7,062 nt of DNA from Fidelibacterota bacterium. GTDB taxonomy: Bacteria > Fidelibacterota > UBA2242. Positions 1 through 5,144 of the stretch are shown here, piece by piece. Under the pieces are notes generated by a model that saw only the letters and a program-made list of their open reading frames with translations, did not search any database and was not told where the DNA came from. Position numbers and translations under genes: made by a program. The stretch is taken from contig JAUSPJ010000127.1 in the NCBI GenBank assembly GCA_030655795.1, positions 1 through 7,062 of the forward strand, in the 5' to 3' direction. How positions within the stretch are numbered: position 1 is the stretch's first letter; the number at the start of each line of letters is the position of its first letter.

Positions 1-396
1 ATTTGGATTCTCCTGTGCAATTGTAATCGCATCCATCGGCGAATAACATATCCGTACATCAATCCCGTGTCCCTTCTCTTTCTGCAAAGAGCTGCGGCTT
101 CCCGGAACACGAATCATATCGCCGAAACTGGCAATGATAACATTTTCGGTATGTGCCAATGCAATCACTTTATCGATATACCCAAAATCGGTCACACAAA
201 CCGGGCAACCCGGGCCGCTGATTAATTGAATATTCTCCGGTAATAGTTTTTGAATGCCGTACTTAAAAATCGTGATCGTATGACCACCGCAGACTTCCAT
301 GAGTTTTATCGGTTTTCCGGAAAACTCGTGATGAATTTCCGTAACAATTGATTTGACTAAATCCGGATTTCGAAATTCGTCAATATATTTAAGCAT
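1..396 (-). CDS. hypD: HypD, Fe-(CN)2CO cofactor assembly scaffold for [NiFe]-hydrogenase (N-terminal 132 residues, cut by window edge)
   Basis: HypD with HypC carries the iron atom while two cyanides and one CO are attached, before the unit is delivered to the hydrogenase large subunit in the cytoplasm. I translated 132 uninterrupted codons from the ATG at 396 to the window edge. Family signatures are clear: MEVCGGHT (Cys36), GPGCPVC (Cys64 and Cys67), then SFGDMIRVPG and YSPMDA. These cysteines match the essential Cys41, Cys69 and Cys72 of E. coli HypD as I recall them. The family is about 360-380 residues, so the GFETT region and the C-terminal [4Fe-4S] cysteines lie outside the window. 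The ATG overlaps the hypC stop as TAATG, which indicates translational coupling and fixes the start. Only a weak Shine-Dalgarno-like GGAAAAG lies upstream, inside hypC. Identity is secure. Confidence 0.96.
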   Translation of the reverse strand, partial: MLKYIDEFRNPDLVKSIVTEIHHEFSGKPIKLMEVCGGHTITIFKYGIQKLLPENIQLISGPGCPVCVTDFGYIDKVIALAHTENVIIASFGDMIRVPGSRSSLQKEKGHGIDVRICYSPMDAITIAQENPN

Positions 397-644
397 TATA
401 GATTACTTTTCCGTTTTTGTTTATCCTGATCGAATTCAGCGATATCCTGCCATATTTGCAGCGTTTCCAGGGCAGCTTCCTCGTCGAGTTTTTCGATGGC
501 AAATCCGGCGTGCACAATGATATAATCGCCAATTTTTATATCAGGGAGTATCGTCAAATTTGCCCGGTATTCCGCACCGCCGACTTCGGCGATCGCTTCA
601 TTACCATCGACTTTGATTACTTTCATTGGAATCGCTAAACACAT
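396..644 (-). CDS. hypC: HypC/HybG-family hydrogenase maturation chaperone
   Basis: An 82-residue protein that begins with the diagnostic MCLAIP. After Met removal, Cys2 becomes the N-terminal cysteine that binds the iron centre and contacts the hydrogenase large subunit and HypD. The rest follows the family pattern: a small beta-barrel with an IGDYIIVHAGFAI segment near residues 38-50 and a C-terminal helix with EAALETLQIWQDI. The length is normal (about 75-95 residues). The charged tail DQDKQKRK is variable in the family. The start lies 6 bp after the hypF stop with only a weak SD (GGGAT inside the end of hypF). The stop shares a base with the hypD start, so the three genes are surely co-transcribed. 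The MCLAIP start leaves no doubt about the initiation codon. Confidence 0.97.
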   Translation of the reverse strand: MCLAIPMKVIKVDGNEAIAEVGGAEYRANLTILPDIKIGDYIIVHAGFAIEKLDEEAALETLQIWQDIAEFDQDKQKRKSNL

Positions 645-650
645 ATAATT

Positions 651-2972
651 CTATCCCGCTAAATCCGTATTTTTCATCTGCGCGTCGGCTATCACAAGCT
701 GACCGAGTGATATTCCGCCATCATTACAAGGAACAACGCTGTGAGTATAAACATTAAATCCGTTTTTCTCAAGGGACTTTTTTAATCGGATTAACAGGTA
801 AATATTCATAAAAACACCGCCGCTTAGTACTATATCTGTCAGCCCGGTGTTTTTTCGGGCAATCTCCGCCCATAAAGTCAATCCCCGGGAAAGCCCGTCG
901 TGAAATTTCTGAGATATGCGACTTATCGAGGTTTTCTCATTAATGTCATTGACGAGTTGCCGGATCATAGGTTTCCAATCCAGGATTAAAGCATCGTGAT
1001 TATCAATAACTCTGAATTCATAAGCGGAATCATCCTGATCCAGAATCCGTTGTTCAAATTCCACCGCTGCCTGGCCTTCATAGTTGACGACATTCCGTAA
1101 GCCGGCAATAGCCGCCACACCGTCAAACAATCTGCCGCAACTGCTTGTTATCGGAGAATTAAACCTGTTTTCCAGCATTTTTAATATCATTGAGATTTTA
1201 TTTTTATCAAGATTATTTAAAAATGGAATATCAACCAATTTGTTTCCAAATACTTCGACCAAATAGCTGATTCCCATCTGCCACGGGTTTTTTATCGCCG
1301 CCGAACCACCGGGCAATCGAGTGTTGCGAAAATGCCCCAATCGCTTAAATTGATGATATTCCGCCAATAAAAGTTCGCCGCCCCAAACCGTGCCATCAGT
1401 TCCGTATCCGGTTCCGTCCAGTACGATCGACAACACTGGCTTGGTAATCTTATTGTCAACCATACAAGATACGGCGTGGGCATGGTGGTGCTGAATACCG
1501 ATTTCTTTGAGTTCATTTTCCTTTGCGTAATGATGAGCATATTTTGTACTGAGATAATCAGGATGCAGATCGTAGGCCACTATCTCGGGTTGAATGTCAA
1601 AAATATAACGAAAGTGTTTGATCCCCTCTTCGAAGGATTTCAGCACTTCAAGGTTTTCCATATCACCAATATGTTGACTCAGGTAAACGGAATTATTCTT
1701 CGCCAGCGCGAATGTGTTTTTCTGTTCCGGTCCGCAGGCCAGAACATGCCGGTCAAATTTCCAGTCAAGGATCAATTTTTCCGGAGCATATCCACGTGAC
1801 CTGCGAATGGGATAGGCATTTCCTTCAAAATTCCGAATGACAGAATCATCACAGCGAATGTGAATTTCACGATTATGCACCAGGAAATAATCGGCAATCG
1901 ATTTCAGCCGCTCCGCCGCCTCATCATCTTTATATGCTATCGGCTCATCACTAATGTTGCCACTGGTCATGACCAACGGTCCTTTGAAAAAATGGAAGAT
2001 TAGATGGTGTAATGGTGTATATGGCAGCATGGCACCCAGATAATGATTATTTGGTGCGACACTATTCGCAAGATAATAGCCGGCGTTTTTCTTCAGTAAG
2101 ACTATTGGATGCGCAACCGACTCCAGCAAATCTCTTTCTGGTTGATTTAGACTGCATATTCCTTTGATGGATTTTAAATCCGGGAACATGACAGCGAAAG
2201 GTTTATCTTCACGGTATTTCCGGGTCCGCAGTGTCGAAACCGCTGTTTCACTGGCTGCGTCACATGCTAAATGATACCCGCCGATCCCCTTTATCGCAAT
2301 GATCCTGCCATCAGATAGTAGTTGGCTAATATACTTGAAAAGATTCTCGTATTCCTCTGACTTATAAGCACTTATAAGCACTTCAGAGAACTTATTTCTT
2401 ACTTCAACATCAGGCCCGCAAACCGGACAGGCATTGGGTTGAGCGTGAAAACGGCGGTTCCCCGGATTATCATATTCCGCCTGACAATCCGGACACATGG
2501 TAAAATCTACCATTGTTGTCTTTGGGCGGTCATAGGGTACATCCCGGATGATCGTGTAGCGTGGCCCGCAATTAGTACAGTTGATGAAGGGATACAAATA
2601 GCGCCGGTTTTCAGGATCAAACATCTCACGTCGGCAATCATCGCAGACATCCAGATCCGGCGATACAGCCGCGGTTTTAGCGCCTTCGGATGGGCTTGAT
2701 TGAATCTGAAAGTCAGTGTAATTTGCATCTGAAGAAATGTCTGCCGATCTATAATCAAGGATTTTACTTCTCGGGGGAGGATTTTGGCGTAATTCTGTTT
2801 CGAATAACTCAATTTCAGAACTGCCTCCCTGCACCACAATCGTCACTCCAGCGGAATCATTATACACATAACCATTTAATTGAAATTTTTGGGCAAGATT
2901 ATAGACAAATGGTCTAAATCCGACCCCCTGAACAGTTCCGTTGACAATAATTATCCTGGTTTTTGTTATCAT
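651..2972 (-). CDS. hypF: HypF, carbamoyltransferase for [NiFe]-hydrogenase cyanide ligand synthesis
   Basis: HypF uses carbamoyl phosphate and ATP to make carbamoyl-adenylate and passes the carbamoyl group to the C-terminal cysteine of HypE, where it becomes the CN ligand. The 773-residue length is normal and all domains are present in order. An acylphosphatase-like domain spans residues 4-92 (TVQGVGFRPFVYNLA at 13-27). Two zinc-finger modules have Cys110/113/132/135 and Cys160/163/182/185. A YrdC-like domain (about 205-395) shows KGIGGYHLACDA, RKYREDKPFAVMF and MTSGNISDEP. A Kae1-like domain (about 405-765) has the metal-binding HHHAH (495-499), DGTGYGTDGTVWGGE, SCGRLFDGVAA, LSGGVFMN and CNDGGISLGQ. 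No key residue appears to be missing. An AGAAGG Shine-Dalgarno lies 12 bases before the ATG, rather far. It is the first gene of a hypF-hypC-hypD operon. A 10-bp tandem duplication sits in the linker before the YrdC domain. Confidence 0.97.
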   Translation of the reverse strand: MITKTRIIIVNGTVQGVGFRPFVYNLAQKFQLNGYVYNDSAGVTIVVQGGSSEIELFETELRQNPPPRSKILDYRSADISSDANYTDFQIQSSPSEGAKTAAVSPDLDVCDDCRREMFDPENRRYLYPFINCTNCGPRYTIIRDVPYDRPKTTMVDFTMCPDCQAEYDNPGNRRFHAQPNACPVCGPDVEVRNKFSEVLISAYKSEEYENLFKYISQLLSDGRIIAIKGIGGYHLACDAASETAVSTLRTRKYREDKPFAVMFPDLKSIKGICSLNQPERDLLESVAHPIVLLKKNAGYYLANSVAPNNHYLGAMLPYTPLHHLIFHFFKGPLVMTSGNISDEPIAYKDDEAAERLKSIADYFLVHNREIHIRCDDSVIRNFEGNAYPIRRSRGYAPEKLILDWKFDRHVLACGPEQKNTFALAKNNSVYLSQHIGDMENLEVLKSFEEGIKHFRYIFDIQPEIVAYDLHPDYLSTKYAHHYAKENELKEIGIQHHHAHAVSCMVDNKITKPVLSIVLDGTGYGTDGTVWGGELLLAEYHQFKRLGHFRNTRLPGGSAAIKNPWQMGISYLVEVFGNKLVDIPFLNNLDKNKISMILKMLENRFNSPITSSCGRLFDGVAAIAGLRNVVNYEGQAAVEFEQRILDQDDSAYEFRVIDNHDALILDWKPMIRQLVNDINEKTSISRISQKFHDGLSRGLTLWAEIARKNTGLTDIVLSGGVFMNIYLLIRLKKSLEKNGFNVYTHSVVPCNDGGISLGQLVIADAQMKNTDLAG

Positions 2973-2992
2973 AATTTTTTAAAACCTTCTAA

Positions 2993-3021
2993 AGTATAAG
3001 AAATCTTAGGCAATTGAACAA
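2993..3021 (-). promoter_or_regulatory. Possible sigma70-type promoter for hypFCD
   Basis: On the minus strand a good -10 hexamer TATACT (2998-2993) stands 17 bp from a poor -35 TTGTTC (3021-3016). A start site about seven bases beyond the -10 would fall near 2986, very close to the AGAAGG at 2990-2985. That could spoil this Shine-Dalgarno, which counts against the assignment. The region is AT-rich and is the only non-repeat sequence before hypF. Confidence is therefore low. Confidence 0.3.
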
Positions 3022-3041
3022 CGAATCACAGAACTATTGCA

Positions 3042-3140
3042 GGCTACGGAGTACCTGCCCGACTCCGTCATTCAGGCGGGCAACCCCGTAGCCAGGTTAG
3101 TTCTCGAATATCGTTCCGGGGCTGTGCTCCGGCACGGAAT
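3042..3140. repeat. Composite double-hairpin repeat, unit 1 (REP/BIME-like)
   Basis: The first half is a nested palindrome. Its outer arms GGCTACGG (3042-3049) and CCGTAGCC (3086-3093) enclose inner arms TGCCCG (3056-3061) and CGGGCA (3077-3082). After a short linker comes a second hairpin beginning TCGTTCCGGGGCT (3111-3123). It has GTGC-TCCG-GCAC at 3124-3135 and outer TTCC/GGAA pairing. The same order of two hairpins recurs in unit 2. The sequence is richer in G+C than its surroundings, is non-coding, and resembles bacterial extragenic palindromic elements. No T-run follows either hairpin on either strand, so it is not a clear intrinsic terminator. Together with unit 2 it occupies most of the gap between the toxin gene and hypF. 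Confidence 0.8.
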
Positions 3141-3162
3141 CAGCATTCTAGGTTGAGAGGAT

Positions 3163-3272
3163 GAGCTACAGAGCAGAGCCCTGTAGCCAGGGTGGTTCGC
3201 ATCTCTGTTCTCGCCAATCATCTCGTTCCGGGGCTGCCAGCCCGGCCGCTGCCGGGTGCTGCGAAACGGAAC
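3163..3272. repeat. Composite double-hairpin repeat, unit 2 (REP/BIME-like)
   Basis: This unit repeats the layout of unit 1. The first hairpin has arms GCTACAG (3165-3171) and CTGTAGC (3181-3187) and is followed by CAGG, as in unit 1. The second hairpin starts with CTCGTTCCGGGGCT (3222-3235), has outer arms GTTCCG (3225-3230) and CGGAAC (3267-3272), and an inner stem CCCGG/CCGGG (3241-3245 and 3252-3256). The shared boundary words are GTAGCCAGG and TCGTTCCGGGGCT, while loops and linkers have diverged. It ends 15 bp from the toxin stop codon, so in the toxin transcript it would form a strong 3' hairpin that may stabilise or trim the mRNA. That role is inference. Confidence 0.8.
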
Positions 3273-3287
3273 AAACAAGAATTTCTC

Positions 3288-3557
3288 CTACAGTGATTTA
3301 GTTCTATAGATATCTTTCCTGCTTCCAACACGTAATATCAATATCAGCAAATGATGTTTCTTAATTGAATAAATAACTCGATAATTTCCTGACCTGAGGC
3401 GAAAATAACCTTTAAAGCCGCCTTTTAATGCTGTCCCTGAATAAGGCGATTTTGATAATTCACTGACTTTTTGAAGAATTATTTTAGCGTCATCATCAGG
3501 AATTTTTTGCAGTTCTTTTAACGCTCTGCTATCCCATTCGATTTTATAACAATCCAT
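3288..3557 (-). CDS. RelE/ParE-superfamily toxin, RelE-like mRNA interferase
   Basis: An 89-residue basic protein with the RelE fold pattern. An N-terminal strand YKIEWDSRALKELQKIP is followed by two helices and a beta-sheet core, YFRLRSGNYRVIYSI (51-65), then LLILILRVGSRKDIYR (70-85). Arg60, Arg80 and Tyr84 line up with Arg61, Arg81 and Tyr87, catalytic residues of E. coli RelE as I recall them. This favours ribosome-dependent mRNA cleavage over ParE-type gyrase poisoning, though only biochemistry would prove it. The start overlaps the end of the antitoxin gene by 14 bp and has only a weak purine-rich stretch upstream, so translation is probably coupled to the antitoxin, as in typical type II modules. 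The reading frame is intact. It was probably gained horizontally, since it sits alone among repeats between housekeeping operons. Confidence 0.9.
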   Translation of the reverse strand: MDCYKIEWDSRALKELQKIPDDDAKIILQKVSELSKSPYSGTALKGGFKGYFRLRSGNYRVIYSIKKHHLLILILRVGSRKDIYRTKSL

Positions 3558-3759
3558 ATTCTTTTAAAATATCTTCATGTGGAATTAATTTTTGGTTAGG
3601 GTCTTCATCTCTTGATTTCGCGATGATGCCATCAAAATTATCAATGTAAAATGATAGCGCCTTTTTGATCATGGAACTTTTTGTCTCATGAATTTCCGAC
3701 GCCAATGTTTCTATCTCTTCTAAGAATGGCTCGTCAATTTTAAAGCTTATGGTTTTCAT
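3544..3759 (-). CDS. Ribbon-helix-helix antitoxin (CopG/RelB-like) of a type II toxin-antitoxin pair
   Basis: A 71-residue acidic protein. The N-terminal MKTISFKIDEPFLEEIETLA is the DNA-contacting beta-strand and first helix of an RHH domain. The second helix is TKSSMIKKALSFYIDNF. The C-terminal tail, with LIPHEDILKEYGLL, should wrap the toxin. I place the start at the ATG at 3759, not at the in-frame ATG 15 bases upstream (3774). The 3759 start has GGAG nine bases before it, and the first residues then match RHH antitoxins. The 3774 ATG has no Shine-Dalgarno and would lie only about seven bases from the predicted transcription start. It overlaps the toxin gene by 14 bp. Dimers alone or with the toxin presumably repress the upstream promoter. 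Confidence 0.88.
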   Translation of the reverse strand: MKTISFKIDEPFLEEIETLASEIHETKSSMIKKALSFYIDNFDGIIAKSRDEDPNQKLIPHEDILKEYGLL

Positions 3760-3784
3760 AATTACTTTCTCCATATTTCAGGAT

Positions 3785-3816
3785 GGTAATATACGGTAAT
3801 ACCGGTAATATGTAAA
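3785..3816 (-). promoter_or_regulatory. Toxin-antitoxin promoter with overlapping phased operator repeats
   Basis: Read on the minus strand, a -35 TTTACA (3816-3811) and a -10 TATATT (3793-3788) are separated by exactly 17 bp. The predicted start is near 3781, giving a leader of about 22 bases to the antitoxin ATG. Three copies of GGTAAT on the plus strand (3785-3790, 3795-3800 and 3804-3809) recur every 9-10 bp, about one helical turn. They cover the -10 and the spacer. An 8-bp palindrome TACCGGTA (3800-3807) sits between repeats two and three. RHH antitoxins are known to bind short repeats cooperatively on one DNA face, so this is the expected autoregulatory operator. Confidence 0.72.
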
Positions 3817-3827
3817 TAACTTTTTTA

Positions 3828-3860
3828 TTCTCGTTCCGGGGCTCCTGCTCCGAAACGGAA
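3828..3860. repeat. Single GTTCCG/CGGAA hairpin repeat upstream of the toxin-antitoxin promoter
   Basis: This is a third copy of the hairpin that ends the composite units. It starts CTCGTTCCGGGGCT, is in the same orientation as the other two, has arms TTCCG (3834-3838) and CGGAA (3856-3860), and an inner GGGGC/GCTCC stem with one G-T pair. It lacks the GGCTAC hairpin partner. It lies 11 bp upstream of the toxin-antitoxin -35 hexamer, so that operon is enclosed between this copy and the copy at 3224-3272. Confidence 0.75.
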
Positions 3861-3877
3861 TTAAATGATTCAGGGCT

Positions 3878-3998
3878 GTCATTCTGAATGATCCCGATGA
3901 AATCGGGAAAGTGAAGAATCTTCCATATTTTTCAATCTGTAGAGGAAAATCGCCCTGGTCAAAAGGGATTCTTCGGTCGCATACTCCCTCAGAATGAC
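3878..3998. repeat. 121-bp inverted-repeat element (MITE-like)
   Basis: The terminal 10-bp arms GTCATTCTGA (3878-3887) and TCAGAATGAC (3989-3998) are perfect complements. A second pair, GAAGAATC (3913-3920) and GATTCTTC (3967-3974), continues the symmetry inward. The left half contains its own perfect 7-bp hairpin TCCCGAT-GAA-ATCGGGA (3892-3908). No ORF in it looks real. Elements with these ends (CATTCTGA...GAAGAATC) are, to my knowledge, dispersed in many environmental bacterial genomes. No target-site duplication is evident at the borders, so mobility by a transposase is only a possibility. Confidence 0.8.
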
Positions 3999-4011
3999 TT
4001 GATAGAAAAGT

Positions 4012-4131
4012 GTCATCCAAATGAGACCCGATAAAAGTAGAAAGAAAAAAGTTTAAAGTATATCCGGCATCCAGTATCAAATTTCAAATATCTCCCTCGC
4101 CGCTACGCTCAGCGTTGTGACGTCAGAATGA
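4012..4131. repeat. Degenerate second copy of the 121-bp inverted-repeat element
   Basis: Thirteen bases after the intact copy, the left-arm layout recurs as GTCAT...AATGA...CCCGATAAAA (4012-4036). The right arm recurs as TCAGAATGA (4123-4131). The end-to-end distance is 120 bp, nearly identical to the intact copy. The middle has decayed and is AT-rich, and the right half carries a different small hairpin, ACGCT-C-AGCGT (4105-4115). It reads as an older, eroded copy in the same orientation. The non-coding stretch to 4149 holds nothing else that I recognise. Confidence 0.5.
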
Positions 4132-4149
4132 GTGTTTTTTTTATATGTG

Positions 4150-5139
4150 TCAAATTCTTCCTAATATCATATCAATCACCCAGTTGGTATGCGCTGCGGA
4201 TTTTCCTGTACTTGGGCATTCCCCTTTTCCGGTCAATTCATCAACAATTGTCTGGATCAACGGCTGTTGAATATGATCAGGATGGTGAATTTTATATTCC
4301 TTGCGTCGGTGCTTTGTATGAACAATGAACGATAAATCCCCGAAAGTTGCATAACTGATTTTACCTTTTGATCCGACAATCTCAGTCTGATCAAGGTTTT
4401 CATTTGCTGTAAAACACCACGTCCCGGATCCTAAAATACCATTTTCAAATTTAAAATTTGTGCTTATGACATCTTCAACATCATACAAACCGGCCTGATT
4501 TCCTGCAAATCCGTTCGCTTCAGTAATTGGTCCCAGGAAGAACTGAATCAGATCGATCATGTGGGAACCCAGATCGCAGAAATACCCGCAGCCGGCAATT
4601 TCCGGATCGATCCGCCAGTGGTATTCGCCGGATTGGTCGGCTTTGGACGGTTTCTGATAAAACCTGACATTAACCGCCCGAATATCACCAATATCGCCTC
4701 TTTCAATGATCGCTTTCAATTTCAGAAATCGCGGCAGAGCCCGCCGGTAATATGCCACAAACAACGGAACGGCGGCTTTCTCACAAGCATCGATCATTTG
4801 CTGACATTCGATAAAACTGCGAGCCATCGGTTTTTCGACATATACCGGTTTACCGGCTTGAGCAACCTTAATTGTGTATTCCATGTGTGATGAGGGTGGC
4901 GTTGCGATATATACCGCATTAACATCAGGGTCATTAATCAGCTGATCGGCATTATCGTACCACTTTGGGACATTGTGGCGACGGGCATAATCCCTGGCTA
5001 ATTTCCCGTTGCGCCGCATTACCGCCACCAGTTCAGAATTTTCCGCTTTCTGTAAACCAGGTCCGCTTTTCCGTTCGGTCACGTCACCGCAACCAATCAT
5101 TCCCCAGCGAATTATTTTAATGTTGATGGATGATTTCAT
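4150..5139 (-). CDS. Gfo/Idh/MocA-family NAD(P)-dependent oxidoreductase
   Basis: A 329-residue cytoplasmic enzyme. The N-terminal Rossmann domain has the dinucleotide motif GCGDVTE (16-22), strand ELVAVMRRN (36-44), then YIATPPSSH (78-85) and the family hallmark EKP (102-104, Lys103 catalytic). The C-terminal alpha/beta substrate domain carries the CGYFCDLGSHMIDL segment, with Asp189 and His193 at the usual catalytic positions. It ends with the typical CPSTGKSAAHTNWVID. The family oxidises or reduces sugars, inositols and nucleotide sugars, and the substrate is not predictable here. The start lies 5 bp after the sugar-dehydrogenase stop and has only a distant AGGG, so coupled translation is likely. 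The pairing recalls WbpA-WbpB (UDP-GlcNAc 6-dehydrogenase plus UDP-GlcNAcA 3-dehydrogenase). However, this protein looks closer to general sugar-oxidoreductase members than to WbpB, so that role remains a hypothesis. Confidence 0.9.
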   Translation of the reverse strand: MKSSINIKIIRWGMIGCGDVTERKSGPGLQKAENSELVAVMRRNGKLARDYARRHNVPKWYDNADQLINDPDVNAVYIATPPSSHMEYTIKVAQAGKPVYVEKPMARSFIECQQMIDACEKAAVPLFVAYYRRALPRFLKLKAIIERGDIGDIRAVNVRFYQKPSKADQSGEYHWRIDPEIAGCGYFCDLGSHMIDLIQFFLGPITEANGFAGNQAGLYDVEDVISTNFKFENGILGSGTWCFTANENLDQTEIVGSKGKISYATFGDLSFIVHTKHRRKEYKIHHPDHIQQPLIQTIVDELTGKGECPSTGKSAAHTNWVIDMILGRI

Positions 5140-5144
5140 TTAAA

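Noticed and set aside
1476..1799. Plus-strand open frame of 107 codons opposite hypF
   Set aside because: It is a shadow of the well-conserved hypF coding sequence, with no ribosome binding site and no recognisable domain.
3163..3272. Possible intrinsic terminator after the toxin gene
   Set aside because: The hairpins are strong, but no T-run follows on the minus strand. They fit repeat elements better than a classic terminator.
3072..3278. Minus-strand open frame of 68 codons between hypF and the toxin
   Set aside because: It is made almost entirely of hairpin-repeat sequence. The arginine-, proline- and serine-rich translation is typical of translated palindromic repeats.
3042..3860. Clustered repeats as a CRISPR array
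   Set aside because: The repeats are few and irregularly spaced, differ in length, and flank coding genes. There are no uniform spacers or cas genes.
3778..4080. Minus-strand open frame of 100 codons upstream of the antitoxin
   Set aside because: It runs across the inverted-repeat elements, the hairpin and the toxin-antitoxin promoter. It has no ribosome binding site, and its translation has no protein-family character.
4118..4125. 8-bp palindrome TGACGTCA
   Set aside because: A single palindrome inside the degenerate repeat arm, with no promoter next to it. Likely chance.
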